Of a stretch of 64,000 bases of DNA, positions 22,225 through 30,438 are shown piece after piece. Location: positions 54,194,560 through 54,258,559 of the forward strand of contig OY987301.1 in NCBI GenBank assembly GCA_963920635.1, given 5' to 3'. The translations under genes were made by a program, and so were the position numbers. The DNA comes from Pseudeuparius sepicola (lineage: Eukaryota > Arthropoda > Insecta > Coleoptera > Anthribidae). Positions within the stretch are counted from its first letter, which is position 1, and every line of letters starts with the position of its first letter. The notes below the pieces were generated by a model. That model was not told the origin of the DNA, did not search any database, and worked only from the letters and a program-made list of their open reading frames with translations.

Positions 22225-22527
22225 CTAATTTTTTATAATTTCAAATTTAGTTGCTGGAGGAATCTTCCCAAGATCTTGTTCACCTCTGTAGATTATCGAA
22301 AATTTCTTTGACTCAAACTCACTCAGATGCGGTCTGAAATCTTCCGTCACTAGATTTGGTAGGAACACCGCACCCTGCTCGAGCTGTAGTAGTACATTTT
22401 CTCCAAATTTTCCTTTGACGATTTTTCCACCCAAGATTTGAAATGGTGTGTCTTCAGCCAGCTGGTTCAGTTTAATAACCTGTTGTGACTGTAGCAGAGA
22501 GCGTGAATTGATTTTGTTTAGGTCCAT
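22225..22527 (-). CDS. P1 small FGE/FLP-motif protein (type 1)
   Basis: 100 codons from ATG at 22527. The key block is KFGENVLLQLEQGAVFLPNLVT, whose counterpart in the P3 gene at 51746 reads KFGECVLLELEENVVFLP. Both start with MDLN/MDLQ and end with a KFEI or QFEI segment. The alternating hydrophobic pattern suggests an all-beta fold, perhaps OB-like and nucleic-acid binding. That is inference. The second family (type 2, TIR gene of P2) shares FGE-x-V and LP-x-R. P2 inserted 112 bp upstream of this ATG, cutting it off from its promoter. Confidence 0.65.
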   Translation of the reverse strand: MDLNKINSRSLLQSQQVIKLNQLAEDTPFQILGGKIVKGKFGENVLLQLEQGAVFLPNLVTEDFRPHLSEFESKKFSIIYRGEQDLGKIPPATKFEIIKN

Positions 22528-22531
22528 TTTT

Positions 22532-22587
22532 CTGAAATTAATTTATACTTATAATAATGCATTAGCAAAAGAGGTATTTTTACTTAC
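22532..22587 (-). other. Candidate 56-nt intron in the leader of the P1 small gene
   Basis: On the minus strand it begins GTAAGT (22587-22582) and ends TTTCAG (22532), four bases before the ATG. Length and sites fit a minimal insect intron. Confidence 0.5.
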
Positions 22588-22638
22588 GGTTTAAATTTTT
22601 TCGTTGAAGTGGCAAGACGAGTCGAAAAACAACCGTAG

Positions 22639-22644
22639 CAGCAA
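22639..22644. repeat. Left target-site duplication of P2 (CAGCAA)
   Basis: CAGCAA is repeated exactly at 46501-46506, immediately outside the two inverted repeats. Six bases is the length known for Polintons. Confidence 0.92.
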
Positions 22645-22660
22645 AGTAGAGATACTAAGA

Positions 22661-22704
22661 GAGCACCAGACCAGACTTGTCGAAACCTGTCTGGTCTGGT
22701 ACTC
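22661..22704. other. Hairpin near the left terminus of P2
   Basis: ACCAGACCAGAC (22665-22676) and GTCTGGTCTGGT (22689-22700) form a 12-bp stem with a 12-nt loop, extended by GAG/CTC. It starts 16 bp from the element end and is mirrored at the right end. Confidence 0.85.
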
Positions 22705-22755
22705 TCCTAGGTTTTGCCCGTCTCCCCACTCTCTCCCCACTCCTATTGAAACAGC

Positions 22756-22763
22756 TATATAGG
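22756..22763 (+). promoter_or_regulatory. TATA box of the left TIR gene
   Basis: TATATAGG about 30 bp before an initiator-like TCATCAGAC (22782-22790), with the ATG at 22809. The identical promoter exists in the right TIR. Confidence 0.65.
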
Positions 22764-22808
22764 AGAGGTTCAACTAAGATCTCATCAGACACGCAGATCA
22801 TTTACAAC

Positions 22809-23096
22809 ATGTCCTTCTTAAATAGTTTAAACAATTTGCTGGTGAAAAATCTGGTGAATGTTCGAGATTTGGAAGTAAATAAAAAATTTGAGATCCAGTG
22901 TTTTAAGAGAATAAATACCAAGTTTGGGGAAAAGGTAGTGGTGGAATTTGCCGACTTCAAGACCATCCTGCCTCAGCGTTTTACGGAGCAATTAACTCAA
23001 GAGCGAATTGACGAATTGAATGGTGACAAAAGGTATTTTTTAACAAGCTTGGGGCCCGTCGGCAAGACTACAAATATTATATTTTCTGAAGCATGA
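22809..23096 (+). CDS. TIR-encoded small FGE/LP-motif protein (type 2), left copy
   Basis: 95 codons beginning MSFLNSLNNLL. The central block reads KFGEKVVVEF...ILPQRFTEQLTQERI and the C-terminus GPVGKTTNIIF. A diverged homologue in P3 (61259-61570) keeps the layout: FLxxLNxNLL, RFGEKVLVEF, LPRRFTEEFTPQRI, GRTTNIEF. The protein is small and probably beta-rich. A role as a DNA-binding protein at element ends is only a guess. Because it lies inside the TIR it is present twice in P2, facing inward from each end. Its stop overlaps the next ATG as ATGA. Confidence 0.75.
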   Translation: MSFLNSLNNLLVKNLVNVRDLEVNKKFEIQCFKRINTKFGEKVVVEFADFKTILPQRFTEQLTQERIDELNGDKRYFLTSLGPVGKTTNIIFSEA

Positions 23097-23194
23097 GCGA
23101 GAGACTGCGGCGATATATGGAGGCACTCGAAGAGCTGAGACGCTTGATTATTATGTATGAACTAACTAAAAAGTTTAGAAATGTAAAGTTGTGA
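23093..23194 (+). CDS. Micro-ORF overlapping the TIR gene stop (33 aa), left copy
   Basis: ATG at 23093 overlaps the TGA of the preceding gene (ATGA). It encodes 33 residues with a charged amphipathic helix and the C-terminal block YELTKKFRNVKL. P3 has a 48-residue ORF in the same ATGA position ending YELNKKVDNIKLD. Conservation of overlap and C-terminus in diverged elements argues for coding by termination-reinitiation. Too short for standard gene callers. Confidence 0.6.
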   Translation: MSERLRRYMEALEELRRLIIMYELTKKFRNVKL

Positions 23195-23231
23195 AAATAA
23201 AAAATATTATTTGTTTGTGTGTTTTTTATTT

Positions 23232-23241
23232 CCCTATATAA
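23232..23241 (+). promoter_or_regulatory. TATA-like element before the P2 phospholipase/core gene
   Basis: CCCTATATAAG just inside the left TIR boundary, about 40 bp before the ATG at 23275. Confidence 0.5.
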
Positions 23242-23274
23242 GAGGGTGTGATTGAATAAACCTGTGTCAATCCA

Positions 23275-24015
23275 ATGCTGGTTGTTAAAGGGGGTGGAGT
23301 GTTGAACACATTAATTGACAAATTACCGATCGAGTTACATTTTCCGGGATACCAGTATTGTGGCCCTGGTACTAAATTAGAAAAACGTCTTTCTAGGGGT
23401 GATACTGGCATAAACAAGTTGGATGAATCTTGCTTAATTCATGATGTTGCATACAGTAAAAACAAATCATTAGAAGAACGACGCAAGGCAGATTGGGAAC
23501 TGGAAAATCGGGCTTGGGATAGAGTCAAATCAAAGAGACGCCAAATTTGGTGAGAAAACAGCTGCCTGGTTCGTTACGAGTGCAATGAAAGTTAAAAGGA
23601 AATTGGGTATGGGTATGAAACGCCCATTTTCGTTTAGAAGAGATATTGTAAAGAAGGTTGAAAAAGCCCTAAAGAAATCTTTTACTAACAATGAGTTGAA
23701 TGATCTAAAAAAATTGAAAAAATCATCGTTAGCAGCCGTGAGAGCAGCACGCGTACACATAAAAAAGCGGGTGGAAAAAGTAAACTAAGAATACCTAGAA
23801 TTATTCCCTTTGAAGAAAATAAAGGAGGTTTTCTCCCGCTTCTGCCTATACTGGCTGCTTTAGGGGCCTTTGGTTCTATAGCCGGAGGGGCTAGCAGTAT
23901 AGCCAAAACAATAATTGACGTAAATAATACAAAAAAGCTGATGGAGAATGGAAAGCAATCTATGAAGATCGTCGGTTCTGGACTCTATTTGCGGAAAAAT
24001 AAACGTGGGTTCGGT
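23275..24015 (+). pseudogene. P2 phospholipase A2-like/pX-like core protein, two frameshifts, cut by Gypsy insertion
   Basis: ATG at 23275. Residues about 20-70 carry the parvovirus-type phospholipase A2 signature: the calcium-loop YCGPGT and the catalytic helix CLIHDVAYSKNKSLEERRKA (His-Asp pair). A frameshift near 23540 leads to a basic pVII/pX-like section (KRKLGMGMKRPFSFRRDIV). A second frameshift near 23765 leads to the hydrophobic PLLPILAALGAFGSIAGGA (about 23833-23890) and a basic end. The last codons lie beyond the LTR element, at 30412-30438. In parvoviruses such a domain opens endosomes during entry. Adintovirus-type Polintons encode similar proteins. The order before the protease matches P3. 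Confidence 0.82.
24012..24015. repeat. Target-site duplication of the Gypsy element (CGGT), left
   Basis: CGGT here and at 30408-30411, flanking LTRs that begin TG and end CA. Confidence 0.85.
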
Positions 24016-24224
24016 TGTAACTATGGATTGGTTGGTTGTCGAATAATCACTCCATATTTCCCAAATTACTCTCGTATATTCTTATATGTGTACATGTTGA
24101 CTGATATAACTATAATGCTACATATGCCTAGCTAATAAGCTCGATGACCCCAATATGATGGGTCAGCAGTATTTAAGTATACACTATTCTACTTACTTAC
24201 AAATCATAACAAACTACTGCTACA
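24016..24224 (-). repeat. 3' LTR of the Gypsy element
   Basis: 209 bp, TG...CA. Matches 30199-30407 with a single difference (GCTCG here, GCCCG there). Confidence 0.93.
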
Positions 24225-24237
24225 CCTCTCCCTTTGG
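24225..24237 (-). promoter_or_regulatory. Polypurine tract of the Gypsy element
   Basis: On the minus strand CCAAAGGGAGAGG directly abuts the 3' LTR. It would prime plus-strand synthesis. Confidence 0.75.
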
Positions 24238-24558
24238 AAAGAATGGACCCCATTCTGGCCAGTAATGGGGAACATTCTGTAAATCTAACCAGAAATGTAA
24301 TATTAAAACTTAAAACAAATTCAAGATGCAGCAGCAATTTAAATAATTTATAATTTGCCAAATAGACAAAACACAAAACCTATTGTATAAAGACTAACCT
24401 ACGCTATACTATCATGACCTTAACCTAGTGATACCTGATACCTAGTAAAGCGCGCGCTCTAGAGTTATTTAATACCTAAGCACATTATTCGTATTCGTAA
24501 TACTATGAGATAATAATAAACATAACAGTAAACAAATAAGTAGAAAGTAGGTAACAAA

Positions 24559-26745
24559 TTAAGCAGAATTATATGGTTGAATTATATTTTTATGAATGAT
24601 AATTTGTTTACCATCTTTGTCTAACAATTTACAATTAACTCCCTCGGTAGTTACAACAACAAAAGGTCCACGATACCAAGGATCAAACTTAGTTCTGTTT
24701 TCATTAGAGATTGTTACTTTATCTCCCGGTTTTAATCTTGATTCCTCAGTCTTTTCGTCGTACCTTTGCTTTCGTTTTAATTTGGCTTGTTGTAAATATT
24801 TTGCTGTTTGGTTGTGGGCTAGTTGTAGTCTATAGCGTAATTCCTGATCGTACGCTTCGAGGTTATATAAAGGTTCAACCCTTGACCCAAGTAGAGTCTC
24901 AGGCAGTTTTACCTTCTTGCCAAATATCAATTCGAAAGGAGTGTAGTTATGGTATGAGCTGGGAGTAGTATTGTAACAAAATGTATAATATTTCACCCAA
25001 TTTTCCCAATCTCCTGGTGAATCATTTATATACATTCTGATATAATCATTGAATACTCGATGATTTCTCTCGCAACCACCTATTGTTTGACTGTGGTACG
25101 GTGTGGACGTTTTATGAGTAATCTTCAGCAACTTACACATATTTTCGAATAGTTGATTTTTATATTCCGTTCCCATGTCGGTTCTTATTTCAGCCATAGG
25201 ACCATATATCAGAATAAAATTTTCTACTATAGCCTTTGCTACTGTTGCCGCCGATTTATCTGGTATAGGAATTATAACAACATATTTGGTCAGCTCACAC
25301 TGAATTGTTACAGCGTATGTGTTGCCATTATTACTTTTCATGAACGGTCCGATAGTATCAATTGAAACGATGTCAAACGATACCTGTGGTGTTGGGGTAA
25401 TTACCATAGGTTCTTTAGTTCTTATTTTTATCTTATTTAGTTGACATTGTTGACAGTTCTTTACATAATTAGCTACGTCACGGGACATATTTTTCCATTT
25501 GTAGTACATTCTTAATCTTTTCAGAAGACGCTTTTGTCCGCAATGTCCGCCAGTTATTGGATCATCATGAAATTTTGAAACTAGTTTCTTTTTCTCCTCC
25601 TGTTGGGTGACTAATGTCGGTTCATCATATATAATAATATTTAGCGATTTTAATATATTTTGCCCTTTTTCTTTGAATTCTTCTTTGGTGCACCATTGAA
25701 ATATTTCACTATCCATTCTTAATTTTACAGACTTAAAACCACTATCATTCGCTATAGTTTGAAGCTGAGACATTATGTCCTCTAATGGAATAATGCCATT
25801 AATGATTGTGATTGTCTTTTGAGCGCTCACTCTTTTTTTATATACCAACATTATCCTTAGACTTGCTGGTTTTATTTGAATAATTAATGTAGGAATTTTA
25901 AGTAATTCACTTCCTTTACTTAGAGATTCATAAACTTTGCAACTGGGTGGTGATGTAATATTTTCACCATTTTCTGGTTTATTTTCGACTTTTCGAGTCA
26001 TAGAACGCGTTACTGCCAAAATTTGAGCAGCGTTTCTATGAATATCCTTTAATTCGTTTATACTTATTCGTGATAATGCATCTGCGCCGACATTTTGTTT
26101 ACCTTTTATGTACTCTACCTCAAAAGAAAATTCTTCAAGGTCTAAACGCATTCTTGTTAGCTTAGATGCTGGGTTTTTCATAGCAAATAAATATACTAAC
26201 GGCTTGTGATCTGATCTTACTAAAAATGTTGTCCCATATAGGGATGGCCGAAAGTAGGTAATCGCCCAATGAATTGCCGCCAATTCTTTTTCTATGGTAG
26301 ATTTGTGGCTTTCTCCTTTAGTGAATGAGCGGGATGCATATGCAATTGGTAGGTCATTACCGTCAAAATCTTGCGATAAAATTGCTCCGCACGCTTCCTT
26401 AGACGCGTCTGTTGTTAGGATGAACTGCTTGCTAAAATCCGGGTATTGAAGGATCTTTGGACTTATCAGTGATCTTTTTAGTATTTCAAATGACATTTGA
26501 CATTCATCTGTCCATGAAAATGTAGATTTTTTCCTAGTTAATCTATTAAGTGGAGCGCTGATCTCAGCAAAATTAGGTATAAATCTCCTGTAATAATTAC
26601 AAAAAGCTACAAAACGTTTCACAGCGTCAGCATTTACTGGTACTGGATAACTATCTATGATGTCGTATTTTGAATCATCTGGAAGGATTCCTTTATCCGT
26701 GATTTTATGACCCAAATATGTCACTTCTTTGTGAAAAAACGACAC
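24559..26745 (-). pseudogene. pol: Gypsy pol, 3' part: RT C-terminus, RNase H, integrase
   Basis: 728 codons open. It starts with the RT connection (VTYLGHKIT), then RNase H (LTTDASKEACGAILSQ and RSDHKPLVYLF). The integrase follows, with an HHCC zinc domain (GGHCGQKRL...CQQCQLNK) and catalytic Asp-Asp-Glu blocks (DIVSIDTIGPF, IRTDMGTEYKN, GGCERNHRVF). The end has GDKVTISNENRTKFDPWYRGPF. A frameshift near 26735-26750 separates it from the upstream part of pol, so the polyprotein is broken once. Confidence 0.9.
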
Positions 26746-28109
26746 TTTGTCGGATTTAATTTTAAATTAAATTTTCTACATGTTTCGAAAACTTTTCGCA
26801 GATTATCTAAATGATGTTTTTCTGAGCATCCTATTACTATCAGGTCGTCCATGTATAAAAAAGCTCGTTCGGGTGTGACACCTGCAAAAGCCATTGTCAT
26901 CATTCTCTGAAAGCTATTGGGGCTAACTGCTAATCCAAATGGTAATCGGTTGAATCGAAATGATCCCTTGTCGGTACTGAAAGATGTGGGATCTCTGGAA
27001 TCTTTTTCCAGAGGAATCTGGTGAAAACCGGAAATTAAATCTAACACGGAGAACCATTTAGCCCTTCCAAGTTGGTCTAATATGTCGTCAATTCTTGGAA
27101 GTGGAAACTTATCTGCTACCAGTTTTTTATTCAATTGTCTAAAGTCTATGACTAGACGCCATCTCTTGTCGCCATTCTCCGACTTTTTTGGTACTAATAG
27201 GACAGGGTTATTGTATTCCGAACATGACGGTTCTATGATATCGTTCTGAAGCATATTATCTACCTGACGATCAATTTCTTCTTTCTGTGTTTTTGGAATT
27301 CTATAGTTCTTAATATACACCGGAGTCCTGTCTAGAAGTTTAAGTTTTTGTGAATAAAAATTGTTAGTTGTAATTTTTTGGTCTTTTAATGCAAAAATGT
27401 CTTCAAACTCACTGCAGAGATTTAGTACATCGTCTTTCACAAACGTGGGTATATTTTGATTTAATTCTGACAATAAATTCGATTTTTTATTAATCCTTTC
27501 ATTTGTAATGGTATAGATGTTATACATATCTAAATTTACAGTGTCAACTTGTGGTTCGGTTATTCGCACAGTTTCGAAATTTGTGTTTATAATCTGCACA
27601 AATGGAGAGTGTTTTGATACTATTGACCTTGCGATAAACACACCTGGTGCTATTTGTTTATTTAGCACCACGACGTCCTGACTAATGTTTTTTAATTTGC
27701 TTAGTTGTCTAACTATTTCGCATCGAGGTGGAATAATTAAAACGTCTTTTTCTGGACTGTCGTAAATAGGAATAGATATTTCTCCATGGTTGAATTTTAG
27801 TGTCATAGTCCAATAATCGTAATCCAGTAAACATCTGTACTTTTTTATAAAGTCTTTGCCTAATATTGCATCTGTAGGAATAGGAAAATGTCCATCTACA
27901 ACTTGGAAAGAATGTTTTATAACACAGTCATCTATAAAAATGTTTGTGGATGTGGAACCAAGGGATTTGGTTATTCCATTCGTAATTCCTTTAAGAATGC
28001 TTGCGTTATATGAATGAACTAACTGATTTGAATTGATCTTATTTCTTTTAAAAATTGATACGTCTGCGCCTGTGTCTACCAGAAAAGTTATTGTTTCACT
28101 GCCGGTCAT
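26721..28109 (-). pseudogene. pol: Gypsy pol, 5' part: aspartic protease and reverse transcriptase
   Basis: The protease active site FLVDTGADVS is at residues about 8-17. The RT has LLVPKKS, VIDFRQLNKK, FSVLDLISGFHQIPL, RLPFGLAVSP and the catalytic FLYMDDLIVIG. The frame is open upstream of the ATG at 28109 and is -1 relative to gag, so it was probably made as a gag-pol frameshift product. It ends at the indel near 26740, just after the YMDD region. Confidence 0.9.
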
Positions 28110-28162
28110 TTCTGTTCTAAGAATAACAAAATTTGAAAATGTGAGATCGAAATGAAAAATTT

Positions 28163-29413
28163 TTACGACATTTCCCCCAACGACTGGGGGTTCTGTCCGT
28201 TTCCCGAATTTTGACGTTCGTTTTCTGTCTCCTGTCGATTGGTGTACGTTCGGACATATCTTTGGTTTCCTCGATTATAATTATTTTGTCCATATCCTCT
28301 ACTACCTCTATTATTATAACTGTAGGTCCTTGTCTGATCATTCGTACCATTTCGGTAATATCCTCGATTTTGATTTTGCCGTCCATTATTATGGTAATTG
28401 TAATTTGGCGTTTGTCCTCTACCGCGTCCACGTCCACGGTAGTTAGAATTTCCTCTAGTCTGAGTGTAAAAAATATTTGTTGTTGGTGGATCACTTCCGG
28501 TACTAACATTCACAAACTTTGTGAGCGCTTCTTGGCTCGTTGAAAATGTACCAGCCTCCATTATGAAGCGTACTCTTTCCGAGCTGGCATTTTTACTTAG
28601 AGCCCTTACTGCTGTATCAGTGACATAACCAGATGCTACCGTAGGAGGGACTCCTTCAGCAATATATGCTCTTTTCAATGACGAAGTTAGGGCTTCTACC
28701 TCCGCCGCATATTTTGCCGCTTCCTTGGCGTTTTGCCGTAGCGCTAATAATTTTGCTGTGACTAACTTTGAGCTTTCCCTTTTTATGCCCTCTCGTAATT
28801 TTGTGACAATTGTTTCCAAATCATCGTCATCACTAATCAAATCACGTGCTTTCCCCGTTAATTTAGTTTTAACGAAAGCTACAGAATTTTCTGCATGTCC
28901 ATTAGAATTCGCCTTTAACAGGGACAATGCATCAAGGAACGCTTGCAATTTGTCCACTTCGCCGTCGAAACTATTTGGAAGAATTCGACTTGCAAAATTA
29001 AAAAATTCCGCTGCTGTCATAGCCATATTGTCTTTGAGTTCAGGCGAGCTAGATTTTAGAGAATCAAAATTTTCCTGAACGTTGCTATTAGTGTCCTCTT
29101 TCTCTACAATTTGTTCCAAGGATACCTCTGGTATTTCGTAATTGACGTCCAATACATTGAAAGATTTTACAACCTTATCCTTAATAAAAATATAAATTTG
29201 GTTCACAACAGCACGCTGACTTTCATTTAAAATTGGCCAAAAATTTCCTATCAATTTAACCGTTTTATTATACCGTTGGAGTAACTCATCTCTAACTTCA
29301 TCTCTAACCGATTGACCCTTAGGTACCTCTTTTTTTAAAACTCTTTTTGATATTGTTACAACCTCGGTTTTTATATCATTTAAAATTTGTTCCAATTCTG
29401 CCCAACGTATCAT
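28163..29413 (-). CDS. gag: Gypsy Gag, knuckle-less with RG/N-rich tail
   Basis: 416 codons, intact. The N-terminal half is helical and charged. The capsid-like core (about 135-290) includes FFNFASRILPNSFDG. No CCHC knuckle is present. Instead the C-terminus (about 315-416) is rich in Arg, Gly, Asn and Tyr (NYRGRGRGRG, NNRGSRGYGQN), which presumably binds RNA. Knuckle-less Gag is known in the mdg1/412 lineage. The stop at 28163 lies within the open pol frame. Confidence 0.85.
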   Translation of the reverse strand: MIRWAELEQILNDIKTEVVTISKRVLKKEVPKGQSVRDEVRDELLQRYNKTVKLIGNFWPILNESQRAVVNQIYIFIKDKVVKSFNVLDVNYEIPEVSLEQIVEKEDTNSNVQENFDSLKSSSPELKDNMAMTAAEFFNFASRILPNSFDGEVDKLQAFLDALSLLKANSNGHAENSVAFVKTKLTGKARDLISDDDDLETIVTKLREGIKRESSKLVTAKLLALRQNAKEAAKYAAEVEALTSSLKRAYIAEGVPPTVASGYVTDTAVRALSKNASSERVRFIMEAGTFSTSQEALTKFVNVSTGSDPPTTNIFYTQTRGNSNYRGRGRGRGQTPNYNYHNNGRQNQNRGYYRNGTNDQTRTYSYNNRGSRGYGQNNYNRGNQRYVRTYTNRQETENERQNSGNGQNPQSLGEMS

Positions 29414-29753
29414 TAAATAATAAAAATATATATACCCAAATTAACATATACAAATTTACAATATTAGCAATATAATGTTTAAATAATATGGCCTATTAAA
29501 AATTGCCGATGCCTAACAAAAAGAACATAAAGTTTATAAAGCGCTTGCTATTGCAATTGAAAAAAAAACGCTAATATTGCTTACTGTTGCTGTCCATTGA
29601 ACGTTGGCCTGGTGCCGCTGCGGTCAACCACCTACATAAAGGTTGATGCACAAAACCACACTTTCACAACTCACAACACCACATCTTAACTTTTACGCCG
29701 TAAAAATTTCCACTTTGTCGTATAATCCAAAACTAGATTGTCCGTTGCTTCCA

Positions 29754-29993
29754 TTACGCTACATCCATGGCCAGAGTTTCCAGCATTCTGCTCTTGCCCA
29801 ACTCCTTCTTGAGTCCTCTGCGGTAAGCTCTCCTTATCTGTAGAATTACCATTACCACTACAGCTATCGTTATTACGTACATTAAAATATGTAAATCAAG
29901 TGGCACATTCTCTGCTTTCTCCTGCACAATAAAATTTGAGTTTACCACCCCAGTGTCGGTAACCTCGGCTTCCTTCGATACCGTTTTACCCAT
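29754..29993 (-). CDS. Small leader ORF of the Gypsy element: possible myristoylated membrane protein
   Basis: 79 codons between the leader repeats and gag. It starts MGKTVSKEAE, with Gly2 and Ser6 as in N-myristoylation sites. It has one predicted membrane span, LHILMYVITIAVVVMVILQI (about residues 34-53), followed by RRAYRRGLKK. The charge pattern fits an anchored peptide with a basic inner tail. No homologue is known to me. It may be non-coding leader, but the open frame with such organised features in a young element favours a gene. Confidence 0.5.
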   Translation of the reverse strand: MGKTVSKEAEVTDTGVVNSNFIVQEKAENVPLDLHILMYVITIAVVVMVILQIRRAYRRGLKKELGKSRMLETLAMDVA

Positions 29994-30035
29994 GATGCCT
30001 CATTTCAGTGATCCATTAACAGCATCCATTACCAT

Positions 30036-30190
30036 TGGCAGGGTTGGCAGGGTTTCGCAGGGCTGGCAGGGTTGGCAGGGTTTCGCAGGGCTGGCAGGGT
30101 TGGCAGGGTTTCGCAGGGCTGGCAGGGTTGGCAGGGTTTCGCAGGGCTGGCAGGGTTGGCAGGGTTTCGCAGGGCTGGCACGGTTGGCAG
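30036..30190. repeat. 28-bp tandem repeats in the Gypsy leader
   Basis: About 5.5 copies of a unit containing GGCAGGGTTGGCAGGGTTTC, adjacent to the primer-binding site. The primer site sequence itself resembles the repeat (GGCAGGGT), so the array may have grown from it. Confidence 0.9.
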
Positions 30191-30198
30191 GGTCGCCA
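30186..30198 (-). promoter_or_regulatory. Primer-binding site, tRNA-Arg type
   Basis: On the minus strand TGGCGACCCTGCC directly follows the 5' LTR. TGGCGACC is the tRNA-Arg complement used by mdg1/412-type elements. Confidence 0.7.
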
Positions 30199-30407
30199 TG
30201 TAACTATGGATTGGTTGGTTGTCGAATAATCACTCCATATTTCCCAAATTACTCTCGTATATTCTTATATGTGTACATGTTGACTGATATAACTATAATG
30301 CTACATATGCCTAGCTAATAAGCCCGATGACCCCAATATGATGGGTCAGCAGTATTTAAGTATACACTATTCTACTTACTTACAAATCATAACAAACTAC
30401 TGCTACA
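30199..30407 (-). repeat. 5' LTR of the Gypsy element
   Basis: 209 bp, TG...CA, paired with 24016-24224. Flanked on the outside by CGGT at 30408-30411. Confidence 0.93.
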
Positions 30408-30423
30408 CGGTCTTTTTTTAAAG

Positions 30424-30438
30424 AAAAAAAACTATTGA
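30424..30438 (+). promoter_or_regulatory. Candidate -1 ribosomal frameshift site, P2 core protein to protease
   Basis: In the core-protein frame the codons are AAA AAA AAC TAT TGA, which contains the classic A AAA AAC heptamer two codons before the stop. The -1 frame continues straight into the protease, which has no upstream ATG. P3 has an equivalent A-run in the same place (52948-52956). Confidence 0.6.

Larger units (their letters stand above)
17762..22638 (+). mobile_element. Polinton/Maverick remnant P1, interrupted by P2
   Basis: Colinear with P2 from the ATPase to the conserved unknown gene, then a minus-strand small gene like the first gene of P3. Capsid, protease and polymerase genes are absent. 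P2 inserted at 22639-22644 in the leader of the last P1 gene, so any remainder of P1 continues at 46507, where I recognise no further P1 gene. P1 was therefore in place before P2. Confidence 0.8.
22645..23228 (+). repeat. Left terminal inverted repeat of P2 (584 bp)
   Basis: Its reverse complement lies at 45947-46500. The compared stretches are identical except for 30 nt missing from the right copy. It contains a hairpin, a TATA box, a complete small gene and an overlapping micro-ORF. Confidence 0.93.
24016..30407 (-). mobile_element. mdg1/412-like Gypsy LTR retrotransposon nested in P2
   Basis: 6,392 bp on the minus strand with 209-bp LTRs, a 4-bp target duplication, a tRNA-Arg-like primer site, a purine tract, leader repeats, a leader ORF, gag without a zinc knuckle but with an Arg/Gly/Asn-rich tail, and pol with protease, RT, RNase H and integrase. 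The LTRs differ at one position seen, so insertion is recent. Assignment to the mdg1/412 lineage rests on the primer site, the 4-bp duplication and the gag type. Confidence 0.9.

Noticed and set aside
22677..22808. Longer N-terminal extension of the TIR gene (start at 22677)
   Set aside because: The extension would be translated from the hairpin and across the TATA box. The P3 homologue supports the start at 22809.
30035..30318. GWQGWQGFAGLAG-type repetitive ORFs over the Gypsy leader
   Set aside because: Translation of the 28-bp tandem array antisense to the element. Two frames are open, which reflects the repeat.
30435..30437. TTG as start codon of the P2 protease
   Set aside because: P3 has no equivalent start there, while both have the -1 overlap at an A-run. 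A frameshift explains both.
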